Positions 1 to 7,912 of a stretch of 24,524 bases of DNA are shown here, one piece after another. The stretch is from the NCBI GenBank assembly GCA_017530275.1, contig JAFXMP010000321.1, positions 1 to 24,524 of the forward strand, written 5' to 3'. How positions within the stretch are numbered: the stretch's first letter is position 1; each line of letters opens with the position of its first letter. The position numbers were made by a program, and so were the translations under genes. Source of the stretch: Clostridia bacterium. Lineage in GTDB: Bacteria > Bacillota_A > Clostridia > Christensenellales > Aristaeellaceae. A model generated the notes under the pieces. That model ran no database searches, was not told where the DNA came from, and saw only the letters and a program-made list of their open reading frames with translations.

Positions 1-2
1 AG

Positions 3-3000
3 GAATCTGTGCCCGGCGCGGAAGAAGTTGCGCTCGGACTGCAATATGAAAACGGCGACAGGGTAGAACAGGACTACGCAAAAGCCATGGAATACTACCT
101 CAGCGCCGCTGAAGCCGGAAACGGCGAAGGAATGCGCCGCGTTGGAAGGCTTTACCAATATGGAAACGGCGTAGAGTCAGATTATGCGCTGGCCATGGAA
201 TGGTACGTCAGGGGAGCCGAAGCAGGCGATGCTGGATCCATCAGAAATATCGGCTATCTCTATGAAAATGGTTTTGGTGTGGAGCAGGATTATGCCATCG
301 CTATGGAATGGTATCTAAAGGCCGCTGAGGCGGGTGAACCCAAAGCCATGAACGATATCGGCTATCTCTATGAAAACGGTCTTGGTGTGGAGCAGGATTA
401 CAGCCTTGCCATGGAATGGTATCTCAAGGCCGCTGAGACGGGGAATGCCGATGCCATGTGCTACATCGGCTGGCTCTATAGCTTTGGCCTTGGTGTGGAA
501 CAGGATGATGCGCTCGCGATGGAGTGGTATCTCAGGTCCGCTGAGGCGGGCAGTGCCGATGCCATGTTTAATGCCGGCGTGTATTATTATCTTGGCCGGG
601 GTGTGGAACAGGACGTTTCCCTTGCTATGGAATGGTTTCTCAGGGCCGCCGAAGCGGGGCATGCATCCGCAATGTGCAATGTCGGCGCTGCGTATGCCAA
701 TGGAGAAGGCGTGGAACAGGATCCCGAAAAAGCTGCAGAATGGTACCGGAAGAGCGCGGAGGCCGGTGACGCCAGAGGGATGTGTCTCTATGCCCAGAAG
801 CTTGAGAAGGGAGAAGGCGTGGAACAGGATGTCAAGGCTGCTGCGGAATGGTACCGAAAGAGCGCGGAAGCCGGTGACGCGGAAGCCATGTATTATTACG
901 CGCTGATGCTCGACGATAGCGAGGGCGTGGAAAAGAACGCCGTGATCGTGGCGGAGTGGTATCTGCAAGCTGCCGAAGCCGGCATTCCCGAAGCCATGTA
1001 CCGTTATGCCCAGATGCTGGAGAATGGCGTAGGCGTGGAAAAGAACGAGGAGCTCGCGCAGGAGTGGTATGACAAAGCCGAAGAAGCAGGTTACATCCCT
1101 CCCGCTTTCGCGCAGGCGGAAACGGAAACCGATCCCGCCGCTCTGCTGGAAAGCATGAACACCCAGCAGAAGATCGCCCAATTGCTCATGCCCGCGTTTT
1201 ACTATTACGTGAACGACGAGGGCAAGACGGTGAGCCTGGAGGAAATCCACCCGGACATTGAAGCCATACTGCAAGAGTACGGCTTTGGCGGCGTGATCTT
1301 CAATTTGCAGAACGCCAAGGACAATGAAAAAGCCGCCCGGCTGGTGGACGCCATGCAAAGCGCCAACGCTTCTGTGCCCGGCCGTCCCCAATTGCTCACC
1401 TTCACCGACCAGGAGGGCGGATACGTGACCCGTTTGGCCCAGGGAACGCAGATGCCCGGCAATATGGCCCTTGGCGCGGCGGATGATCCGGCGGTGACGG
1501 AAAATACGGGTTTCCTGATCGGCCAGGAAGTGACCGCCATCGGGTATTCCGGCGCTTTCGCCCCGGTGCTGGACGTGAACAGCAATCCCGCCAACCCGGT
1601 GATCGGCATCCGTTCCTTCTCCGACGACCCGGAGACCGTGGCCGAACAGGGCGTGGCTTTCATGAACGGCCTGCGCAAAGCGGAGGCGCTTTCGGCCCTC
1701 AAGCATTTCCCCGGCCATGGGGATACCGATACCGACAGCCACACCGGACTGCCCTGCGTCAACAAAACCTATGAAGAATTGAAAGCCTTTGAACTCATTC
1801 CCTTCCAGGCGGCCATCGACGCGGGTGCGGATATGGTCATGACCGCGCATATCGTCTATCCGCAGGTGGAAACAGGCGCTTATACCTCCAGGAAAACGGG
1901 GGAGGAAATCGGCCTGCCCGCCACCTTGTCCAAAACCATCCTGACGGACATTCTGCGAGGCGATATGGGCTTTGAAGGGCTGATCGTGAGCGACGCCATG
2001 AACATGGACGCCATCGCCGCGCATTTTGATTCCCTGGACGCGGCGCGGCTGGCCATCGAGGCGGGCGTTGACCTGATCCTGATGCCGGTGGATACCTCCA
2101 CCCCGGAGGGATTGGCGGCATTGAAACAGTACATTCAGGACGTGGCGACCATGGCGGACAGCGGAACCCTTTCCATGGAAGCGGTGGACGATGCCGTGCT
2201 GCGGGTGCTTTTCTTCAAGGAAAAGCATGGGATGCTGGCATCCTACGTCTGCGAAGACCTGGAAGCTAAGGTACAGCAGGCTGTCAGCACCGTGGGTTCC
2301 CAGGCTCATCATGAAACCGAATTTGGAATTGCCAAGAAAGCGATTACCCTGGTGAAAAACGAGGGCGTATTCCCCCTGAACCCGGAGGAAAGCGTGGCCG
2401 TGCTGGTTCCCTATTCTTCCGAACTCATGAGCGCGGAATACGCGGTGCAGCGGCTGAAGGACGAAGGGAAGCTTTCGGAGGACGCGCCCGTCTCCGTGCT
2501 GTACCTTGGAAACATGACAGTCAATGATCTGGTGAAAACGGCGCAGAAAACAAAGCACCTGATCGTTATTCACGCGGCTTACAGCTTAAACGGCATGAAC
2601 CCGGCCAAAACCAACGGCTCCGATTCCGTTATCGTGGAAGCGCTGCTGACCCTGGCCCACGCCGCAGGCAGCGACGTGACGGTGATCAGCGCACAGCTTC
2701 CCTATGACGCGGCCCGGTTCCCGGACGCGGACGCGGTGATCGTAGCCTATGGCTCGCGCGGCATGAGCGAGGACCCGCGCAACAAGGAATACGGCGTCAG
2801 TCAGTATGGCCCCAATCTCCCCGCCGCCGTCTATATGGCCCTGTCGGGTCAGTACATGACGGGCAAGCTGCCTGTCAATATTCCGATGCTGAACGAAAAC
2901 TGCGAATACACGGATGAGATTTTGTATCCCCGGGGATATTCGGCGGCGCTGGAAGAGCTTTCGGAGAGACTCAAATCCTTCTATTCCATCCTGGTGGACG

Positions 3001-3962
3001 GTTGGAATTTTCTGAATGAAGAAGGCACCTCCGCCGCATACGGTGACGGGTTCCTGCAAGCGACGCTGGAGGATACGATCGCTCATGCGGAGCCTGCCCC
3101 TGTTACAGTGACCGGCAGACCCGAAGAATCTGTTTCTGGCCCCGAATACGCTTACGACCTTTCCGGAGCTCATGAGGTGGACGGACGTCAGGGTGTAGCT
3201 TGGGAGGATAGCTGCTTCTATATCAGTGGCAGTACAACGCTGACCAAATATGACGCTGACTGGAATCTGATCGCTGCTGCGGAGAACCCGTTTTCCGGCT
3301 TCTCGGACGAGGTCAATCACATCGGCGATATCGATGTTTACAACGGGGAACTCTATGCGGGCGTAGAGTTTTTTATGGATGGTGAGGCGAAAAACATTCA
3401 GATCGCCGTATACGACGCGCTGACGCTGGAGCTGACACGGACTTATCCTTTTGCCGGGGAGAGCGGACAGAACGAGGTTTCGGGCATCGCTGTGGATCCA
3501 GACAGTGGTTCGATATGGCTGTGTTCCTGGGCCGATGGAGAGAGCGGACGATATCTGTATCGCTACGACCTGAATACCGGCGATTACCTCGGCAAGTTCC
3601 ACCTCCAGGCTCCGCCGCAGTGGATTCAGGGCGTCGCTTATCGTGACGGATGGCTCTATCTGACCGCAGACGACGGGACCGCCGACCTCGGCGAGCCGGA
3701 TCACGTCTATCGCTGCCGGGTGGATGTATCGAAGACGGCTTGGACGGTTCTCCTGGAGCGGACGCTGGACGATGTCACCCTGCAGGGCGAGATCGAGGGG
3801 ATCACATTCACGGACAGTCAGATGCTGATTAGCTATAACCGTGGGACGCGGATCGTTCTCGGTATGCCGAAGGGCTTTTATGAGGGCTATGACCAGGAGA
3901 TTCATGAGGTTTTTGACTATACGATGAAAGTGTACGATATTTTAAGAAGAGGAGCAAATTGA
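3..3962 (+). CDS. Sel1-repeat / GH3 (NagZ-like beta-N-acetylhexosaminidase) / propeller-like fusion, 5' partial
   Basis: The frame is open to the left edge (GAA TCT before a GTG at 9), so the true start and any signal peptide are probably outside. Numbering is from the GTG. Residues 1-365 hold ten Sel1 repeats of 36 residues, recognisable as GVEQDxxxAMEWYxxAAEAG. Residues about 378-700 are a family 3 glycoside hydrolase barrel. KHFPGHGDTDTDSH (565-578) carries the NagZ Asp-Ser-His dyad (D576, H578), and SDAMNM carries the predicted nucleophile D662. Residues about 770-980 resemble the second NagZ domain. From about 1049 to 1310 there are beta-propeller-like repeats with Gly/Trp/Tyr-Asp patterns. 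NagZ enzymes release N-acetylglucosamine from peptidoglycan fragments; an extracytoplasmic muropeptide or glycan role is inferred. The GH3 call is firm, the propeller call weaker. The last codons overlap the next gene. Confidence 0.88.
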   Translation, partial: ESVPGAEEVALGLQYENGDRVEQDYAKAMEYYLSAAEAGNGEGMRRVGRLYQYGNGVESDYALAMEWYVRGAEAGDAGSIRNIGYLYENGFGVEQDYAIAMEWYLKAAEAGEPKAMNDIGYLYENGLGVEQDYSLAMEWYLKAAETGNADAMCYIGWLYSFGLGVEQDDALAMEWYLRSAEAGSADAMFNAGVYYYLGRGVEQDVSLAMEWFLRAAEAGHASAMCNVGAAYANGEGVEQDPEKAAEWYRKSAEAGDARGMCLYAQKLEKGEGVEQDVKAAAEWYRKSAEAGDAEAMYYYALMLDDSEGVEKNAVIVAEWYLQAAEAGIPEAMYRYAQMLENGVGVEKNEELAQEWYDKAEEAGYIPPAFAQAETETDPAALLESMNTQQKIAQLLMPAFYYYVNDEGKTVSLEEIHPDIEAILQEYGFGGVIFNLQNAKDNEKAARLVDAMQSANASVPGRPQLLTFTDQEGGYVTRLAQGTQMPGNMALGAADDPAVTENTGFLIGQEVTAIGYSGAFAPVLDVNSNPANPVIGIRSFSDDPETVAEQGVAFMNGLRKAEALSALKHFPGHGDTDTDSHTGLPCVNKTYEELKAFELIPFQAAIDAGADMVMTAHIVYPQVETGAYTSRKTGEEIGLPATLSKTILTDILRGDMGFEGLIVSDAMNMDAIAAHFDSLDAARLAIEAGVDLILMPVDTSTPEGLAALKQYIQDVATMADSGTLSMEAVDDAVLRVLFFKEKHGMLASYVCEDLEAKVQQAVSTVGSQAHHETEFGIAKKAITLVKNEGVFPLNPEESVAVLVPYSSELMSAEYAVQRLKDEGKLSEDAPVSVLYLGNMTVNDLVKTAQKTKHLIVIHAAYSLNGMNPAKTNGSDSVIVEALLTLAHAAGSDVTVISAQLPYDAARFPDADAVIVAYGSRGMSEDPRNKEYGVSQYGPNLPAAVYMALSGQYMTGKLPVNIPMLNENCEYTDEILYPRGYSAALEELSERLKSFYSILVDGWNFLNEEGTSAAYGDGFLQATLEDTIAHAEPAPVTVTGRPEESVSGPEYAYDLSGAHEVDGRQGVAWEDSCFYISGSTTLTKYDADWNLIAAAENPFSGFSDEVNHIGDIDVYNGELYAGVEFFMDGEAKNIQIAVYDALTLELTRTYPFAGESGQNEVSGIAVDPDSGSIWLCSWADGESGRYLYRYDLNTGDYLGKFHLQAPPQWIQGVAYRDGWLYLTADDGTADLGEPDHVYRCRVDVSKTAWTVLLERTLDDVTLQGEIEGITFTDSQMLISYNRGTRIVLGMPKGFYEGYDQEIHEVFDYTMKVYDILRRGAN
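245..461 (+). repeat. 108-bp tandem DNA repeats encoding Sel1 units
   Basis: Inside the Sel1 region two neighbouring units are almost identical at DNA level. The text ATCGGCTATCTCTATGAAAA recurs 108 bases apart, followed by GGTGTGGAGCAGGATTA and GCCATGGAATGGTAT-type segments (the first copy reads GCTATGG). Other units of the ten are more diverged. Near-identity of adjacent units suggests recent unit duplication or gene conversion, so copy number may vary between strains. Confidence 0.8.
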
Positions 3963-5248
3963 TGAAATACAGTATTGACACATATCCGTTATACAAGGAT
4001 GAGAAAAGATTTGCCTTTGTTGTTCGAGCAAAGGTGAGAATGAAGGATTCGGTGGATGTTGATGTTTTGAGATTGGCTGCCAATAAAGCCATCAAGAGAT
4101 ATCCGTATTTTGCTGTAAAAGTACAGATCGATGAGAGCGGGTCCTATGTGCGCGTGCCGAATGACAAAGAAATAGCGGTACTTCCAATGGGAGAGAAAAC
4201 GCCGTTTCTTTGCAGTAAAGAGGTAAATGAACATCTGCTGTTCCTGGAAGTTGACGGAAGAGATATCTACTTCAACATTACCCACACGATGTGCGGAGGC
4301 CGCGGATTACAGCCTTGGATCATGACGACTGTCTGGCAGTATGTGGCGAACAAATATGGCACAGAACCCCTTGCCCCGTCCATCCGGAAGCCGGGTGAAC
4401 CTCTTCTTGATGGAGAGACGGATGAGCCTGCATTGGATACTCTTCCCAAAGAGGAGCCCATATACGAGTACAAGAGCAAAAAACCCAAAATTCTGATCGG
4501 CGATTACATGAACGGACTGTTTAATCCGTTTATGCGGAATAACAATTATCGCGTGTTGGCTTTCTCCCAAAAGGAGATACTGTCATTCGCCAAAGGGAAC
4601 GACTCCAGCGTGGCGGCGTTCTTCCTGATTGCCGTAGCAAAGGCGCTCGACAAACTGCTTCCGGAGAAAGCCAAAGTGATCGGCGGGGAAATCGCGCATA
4701 ACATGTCCGCCAATATCGGCTTGAAAAACGCTCATTGCGATATCCTGAGCCACATCCATATTGATTACACGAGAGACCAGCTTAAGATGGATATGGAGAA
4801 GCTCGGAACCATGACCCGTGGGCAGATTATCCTGCAAACGGATCCGTCAGTGAGCTGTAAGGAGTTAAGGGAAAAACTCGAACTCTACGAAAAACTCGAC
4901 AGTATTCAGGGCATCAAGGCCAAGAGAAAATACATGAAAGAACATGACCCGTCCACCGGAAAAGACGCAAAGCACGGGACGTACTACGTAAACTATACCG
5001 GCCAGATGGACTGGGGAGAGGTGGCTGATTATATTGAATCCTATGTCCTGATTGTGGAAGGACACGTCATGCTTGAAGTAACATCCGCAGGGGATAAGAT
5101 CTTTGTCTGTTTCATGCAGATTCTGGATAATGATAAATATATCAATGCTTTCCGGGAAGTGATGAACGAACTGGGGATTTCATTTACAATGGAAGGTCCA
5201 TACCCTAAGAAGCTGCCGAAACATCAACTGCCTGGAAATGGGTTGTAA
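3962..5248 (+). CDS. Condensation/alcohol acetyltransferase-fold protein with altered HxxxD motif
   Basis: 428 residues from the ATG at 3962, which shares its A with the TGA of the upstream gene. AAGAGGAG lies 7 bases upstream, so translation is coupled; an in-frame TTG at 3959 is less likely. The layout fits the CoA-dependent acyltransferase superfamily: an N-terminal lobe (residues 1-160) with RYPYFAVKVQ, an ITHTMCGGRG active-site-like loop, a linker, then a second lobe ending VEGHVMLEVTSAGDKIFVCF. In condensation domains and alcohol acetyltransferases the loop is HHxxxDG. Here H108 is kept but the Asp position is Gly112, so chemistry may be altered or lost. No signal peptide is seen, so it is probably cytoplasmic. 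Substrate unknown. Its codons look more AT-rich than those of the GH3 gene. The fold call is moderate and rests on the motif and lobe order. Confidence 0.62.
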   Translation: MKYSIDTYPLYKDEKRFAFVVRAKVRMKDSVDVDVLRLAANKAIKRYPYFAVKVQIDESGSYVRVPNDKEIAVLPMGEKTPFLCSKEVNEHLLFLEVDGRDIYFNITHTMCGGRGLQPWIMTTVWQYVANKYGTEPLAPSIRKPGEPLLDGETDEPALDTLPKEEPIYEYKSKKPKILIGDYMNGLFNPFMRNNNYRVLAFSQKEILSFAKGNDSSVAAFFLIAVAKALDKLLPEKAKVIGGEIAHNMSANIGLKNAHCDILSHIHIDYTRDQLKMDMEKLGTMTRGQIILQTDPSVSCKELREKLELYEKLDSIQGIKAKRKYMKEHDPSTGKDAKHGTYYVNYTGQMDWGEVADYIESYVLIVEGHVMLEVTSAGDKIFVCFMQILDNDKYINAFREVMNELGISFTMEGPYPKKLPKHQLPGNGL

Positions 5249-5718
5249 AGCTGGAAATCTGGGATGATCATATTGTTCACCTTGGAACGATGGAGACAAA
5301 TGATCTTCTGTTTGCTATCACATATGAGGGGAAGAATATCTATTTCAGTTTTTCCCACAATTTCTGCGGAGCCATGCGATGGATTAAAGCCACTCTATGG
5401 CAGTACCTTACAGATCTCGGCATTGACATTGACGATGCTGGAATCGTGATGCCGGATACACCCTTTACGCCGGAAGAAACCGCGGCTCCGGATGTTCAGT
5501 CTTTCTTCTATCGTTTCTTAATACAAAGCATGCTTATGAACATAAAGCCGATAAAAAACCCGAGCGATAAGACCTTTTGGCCCTACTCTCTCATCACCCG
5601 TGCTTGTAGGATACCCCGTCTGTGCTACACTCTGCTCAGGCGAGGCAGGGGTTCTCGCCTATTTCTCGTTCAAAATTTCATCGAAATTTCCGTTGCTTTC
5701 GAGACGGGCTTCTGGTAG
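5242..5718 (+). pseudogene. Truncated second copy of the acyltransferase-fold gene
   Basis: In a frame different from the upstream gene, the sequence reads VVKLEI, then NDLLFAITYEGKNIYFSFSH, NFCGAMRW and LWQYL. This parallels AVKVQI, NEHLLFLEVDGRDIYFNITH, TMCGGRG and VWQYV in the neighbour, so it is a paralogue. The first ~50 residues and a stretch between the two early blocks are missing. Similarity ends after about base 5520, and the frame runs on in unrelated sequence to a stop at 5716-5718. The ATG at 5290 could start a 142-residue protein, but it has no convincing ribosome binding site and would lack most of the fold. It is probably a remnant of a tandem duplication that recombined with the end of the first copy. 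Confidence 0.6.
5638..5689. other. Two adjacent perfect hairpins beyond the pseudogene
   Basis: AGGCGAG (5638-5644) pairs with CTCGCCT (5654-5660) across a 9-base loop. AAATTTC (5673-5679) pairs with GAAATTT (5683-5689) across a 3-base loop. Neither is followed by a long T run, so terminator function is uncertain. They could be the edge of a small repeat element or a processed RNA structure. Confidence 0.35.
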
Positions 5719-6038
5719 AATCTATATGTATCTTTATGCTCATGTGCAGGGGTAAAGAATCCGCGCTGGCAGGCCGGTACATGAAATGAGGACTGCGGTT
5801 CTCAGATTTTTACAGAAAGGGGCTTGACAGCCATGCGGAATAGAACTACGCTCCTTAGAGCAGAGCAAGGGCTGACTGCGTCCTTTTTGCGTCCTGCGAG
5901 GCGTTTGAAACTGAATACTACATTCGTGATGGATGACCGTCGGATTTGATGGGGTAAGTATACCCTGTCAGGTTCGGCGGTTTTGTCGTTTAAAAAGATT
6001 GGCGGCCACCATAGCAGGCGAATAAAGGAGGAAAAAAG
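5719..6038. other. Gene-free stretch with a small hairpin
   Basis: No credible reading frame occupies these ~320 bases. A TTGACA lies at 5824-5829, but the hexamer 17 bases later (TACGCT) is a poor -10, so a promoter is only a weak possibility. GGGTA (5952-5956) and TACCC (5961-5965) form a 5-bp hairpin about 75 bases before the next start codon. I could not match the leader to a known riboswitch class. Confidence 0.3.
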
Positions 6039-6482
6039 ATGAAACAGAAAATGAAACTGTTGATGGGCATCCTGATCAGTCTTGTGATGGTGCTGGAGGG
6101 AGCAGGCGGGCTCACGGTCTGTGCGGCTGAACAGACCGAGCCCAATGCCATCGAGCAACGCTTGCAGATTGACGATGTGATCTACTACAATGCCAAATCA
6201 AGAAGCTTTGCAAGCAGCACACAACAGTTCTATTATGATCTGCTGTCCGCCCCTGTGGATGACAGCAAATATGGGTGGGCGTATCAGTTCTCGCGGGCCG
6301 AGCTGTGGATGTACCTTGCGTTATGCCTGGATCCCGGCTGCCCGGATCGTGACCTCCTGTATATGGAGAGTGAGATCAGAGGACATAAGCTTTCTCCTCT
6401 AAAGTATATTTACAATAACGGCAATGAGATGCTTTCATTAAGAAGGGATCATTACATAGCAGCACCGGCAGAAAGAGTTTAG
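6039..6482 (+). CDS. Small secreted protein of unknown function
   Basis: 147 residues with a strong ribosome binding site (AAAGGAGG, about 7 bases before the ATG). The N-terminus is a classic signal peptide: MKQKMK, a hydrophobic core LLMGILISLVMVLEGAGGL, and a probable cleavage after VCA or CAA near residue 30. The mature part of about 117 residues is mixed and Tyr-rich (IDDVIYYNAKS, QQFYYDLLSA, AYQFSRAELWMYLALCLDP) and has two cysteines in CLDPGC. I do not recognise the family. It has no membrane anchor or sortase motif, so it is probably released or wall-associated. It sits alone, facing the foldase gene across a terminator hairpin. It could also be the N-terminal remnant of a longer protein, since the end (RRDHYIAAPAERV) shows no clear domain boundary. 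Confidence 0.6.
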   Translation: MKQKMKLLMGILISLVMVLEGAGGLTVCAAEQTEPNAIEQRLQIDDVIYYNAKSRSFASSTQQFYYDLLSAPVDDSKYGWAYQFSRAELWMYLALCLDPGCPDRDLLYMESEIRGHKLSPLKYIYNNGNEMLSLRRDHYIAAPAERV

Positions 6483-6487
6483 GAGAT

Positions 6488-6539
6488 AAAACTGACAATT
6501 TGACCGCTCTTGATCATGCGGACTCTTATTGTCAGTTTT
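6488..6539. terminator. Large inverted repeat, probable bidirectional terminator between convergent genes
   Basis: AAAACTGACAAT (6488-6499) and ATTGTCAGTTTT (6528-6539) form a perfect 12-bp stem. A nested CCGC/GCGG pair (6504-6507 with 6518-6521) lies inside. On the + strand TTTTCTTTG follows; on the - strand the stem also ends in TTTT. It lies 5 bases after the secreted-protein stop and 66 bases beyond the foldase stop, as expected for a shared terminator. Confidence 0.72.
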
Positions 6540-6604
6540 CTTTGTGTTTGCATCCATAATACGGTTCTCATTATCAGTCAGAATTGTTTTGAGCATTTCA
6601 GCGC

Positions 6605-7885
6605 TTACAGCATCTCAGGATGCGTTTCGATTTCGTACTGGGTTTTCCATTCGTCCAGGAAAGGGTGCAGGGTTTCCCGCTGCTTGTTTTCCAGGGCGGA
6701 GGATTGGAGGGCGGCGCGCTCTTCCTCGGTGAGCTCATGGACGCCGTCGGGCAGGTCGCTTTGGTACAGCACAATATGGATGCCCAGATCGGTCACAAAA
6801 GGCTCGGTGATTTCGCCGGGCTTTTTTAACGCGGAAACCGCCTGCTTGAACGCCTCGGCCCAGTTTTCGCTCTCCGGGTGGAACAGCAATTCCCCGCCCG
6901 CGGCTTCCCCGGCTTCCTTGCCATACTCAGCGACAAGGCTGTCAAAGGATTCTCCCGCCGCATAGCGCAGGGCGATTTCATCCGTGGTTTCCTTCAGCAT
7001 GGGCAGGGCGCTTTGCTCCAGCGCCACCACCTGATTCAGCAAATCCGCGTAGGCTTGCGACTGCGCTTGATAGGCTTCTCTCTCCGCCTCCACGTCTTTT
7101 CCCGCGATGGCGGCGTCCGCCACGGCGTGATAGGCGTCCTCCAGGGCGGTAGCGCCTTCCTCCACGGCGGGCTGCAGGGCGTTGATTTCGTCCACCACAG
7201 CCTGGGGGTAGGGCAGCAGGATCTGCCGGATGACGCGGTAGCCCGCCGGGGTAAAGAAGGATTCGTTGCCGGTGGCCAGGATCTCCCGCTCGTAGCGGGG
7301 AATGTCGAATTCATAGGCTTCCCGATCAGGGCCGACAAAGGTTTCCTGCAAATAGACCTCCACGTCCTCGTCGGTCACGGTCACATCGGCGCAGTACAGT
7401 TCATAGATGCGGCTGTAACGCACGTTGACCAGCGCTTCCTGATACACGACATCCAGGGTATAGCCCTGTTCGGTCAGCCAGGAGGTGATCTGCTCCTCTG
7501 TCGCGTCGTAGCCTTCGTTCTTCACCCGCTGCTGGAAGCCCTGCCACAGGCTTTCGTACACGTTGCCCGCATAGGAGCGCACGAGGGTTTCTTCCGCGTC
7601 GGTCAGATCGTTTTTCCCCGCCTCGATCAGCTTGTTTTCGATCAGGGCCAGGTCGATTAGGTGGTCGATGGTCTGCCGTTTCAGTTCTTCCTTTTCCGCC
7701 ACGGTGGGGGTGTAGCCCTGATACGCCATCAGATCCAGATTGGATTGATAGGAATATTTCGCCAGGGACAGGGGATACGCCACCCGGCCGACCCGGACAA
7801 CGACCGGGTCGGCGTTTTCCGCTGCCGCCCCGAAGGGCAGAAGCAAGAAAAGCAGGAGCGCCAAAAAGCTGCTGTATCGTTTCAT
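6605..7885 (-). CDS. SurA/PrsA-like parvulin-type peptidyl-prolyl isomerase
   Basis: 426 residues. The ATG at 7883-7885 is preferred to one seven codons upstream because AAGAGGA lies about 8 bases before it and MKRYSSFLALLLFLLLPFGAAA then starts the protein as a signal peptide. There is no lipobox Cys, unlike classical PrsA lipoproteins. A SurA_N-like helical region (about 30-180) is followed by a first parvulin strand, YRVIRQILLP (216-225). The rest of the parvulin domain (about 303-375) has GGELLFHPES and KKPGEITEPFVTDLGIHIVLY. The two parts are separated by about 75 helical, Ala/Glu-rich residues. The family folds exported proteins outside the membrane. It is last in an operon 27 bases after a giant surface protein, which is its likely client. 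The enzyme class is firm; the client is inferred. Confidence 0.85.
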   Translation of the reverse strand: MKRYSSFLALLLFLLLPFGAAAENADPVVVRVGRVAYPLSLAKYSYQSNLDLMAYQGYTPTVAEKEELKRQTIDHLIDLALIENKLIEAGKNDLTDAEETLVRSYAGNVYESLWQGFQQRVKNEGYDATEEQITSWLTEQGYTLDVVYQEALVNVRYSRIYELYCADVTVTDEDVEVYLQETFVGPDREAYEFDIPRYEREILATGNESFFTPAGYRVIRQILLPYPQAVVDEINALQPAVEEGATALEDAYHAVADAAIAGKDVEAEREAYQAQSQAYADLLNQVVALEQSALPMLKETTDEIALRYAAGESFDSLVAEYGKEAGEAAGGELLFHPESENWAEAFKQAVSALKKPGEITEPFVTDLGIHIVLYQSDLPDGVHELTEEERAALQSSALENKQRETLHPFLDEWKTQYEIETHPEML

Positions 7886-7912
7886 GTTCAAGTTCCTCTT
7901 TCCCACGTTCTT

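Noticed and set aside
315..2573. Long open frame (752 codons) on the - strand antisense to the Sel1/GH3 gene
   Set aside because: The + strand frame has clear Sel1 and GH3 motifs; the antisense product is His/Gly/Arg-rich with no recognisable domain and is a GC-driven shadow.
5821..5855. Sigma-70 promoter at TTGACA (5824-5829)
   Set aside because: The hexamer 17 bases downstream (TACGCT) is a poor -10 and it lies about 185 bases from the next start; too weak to call.
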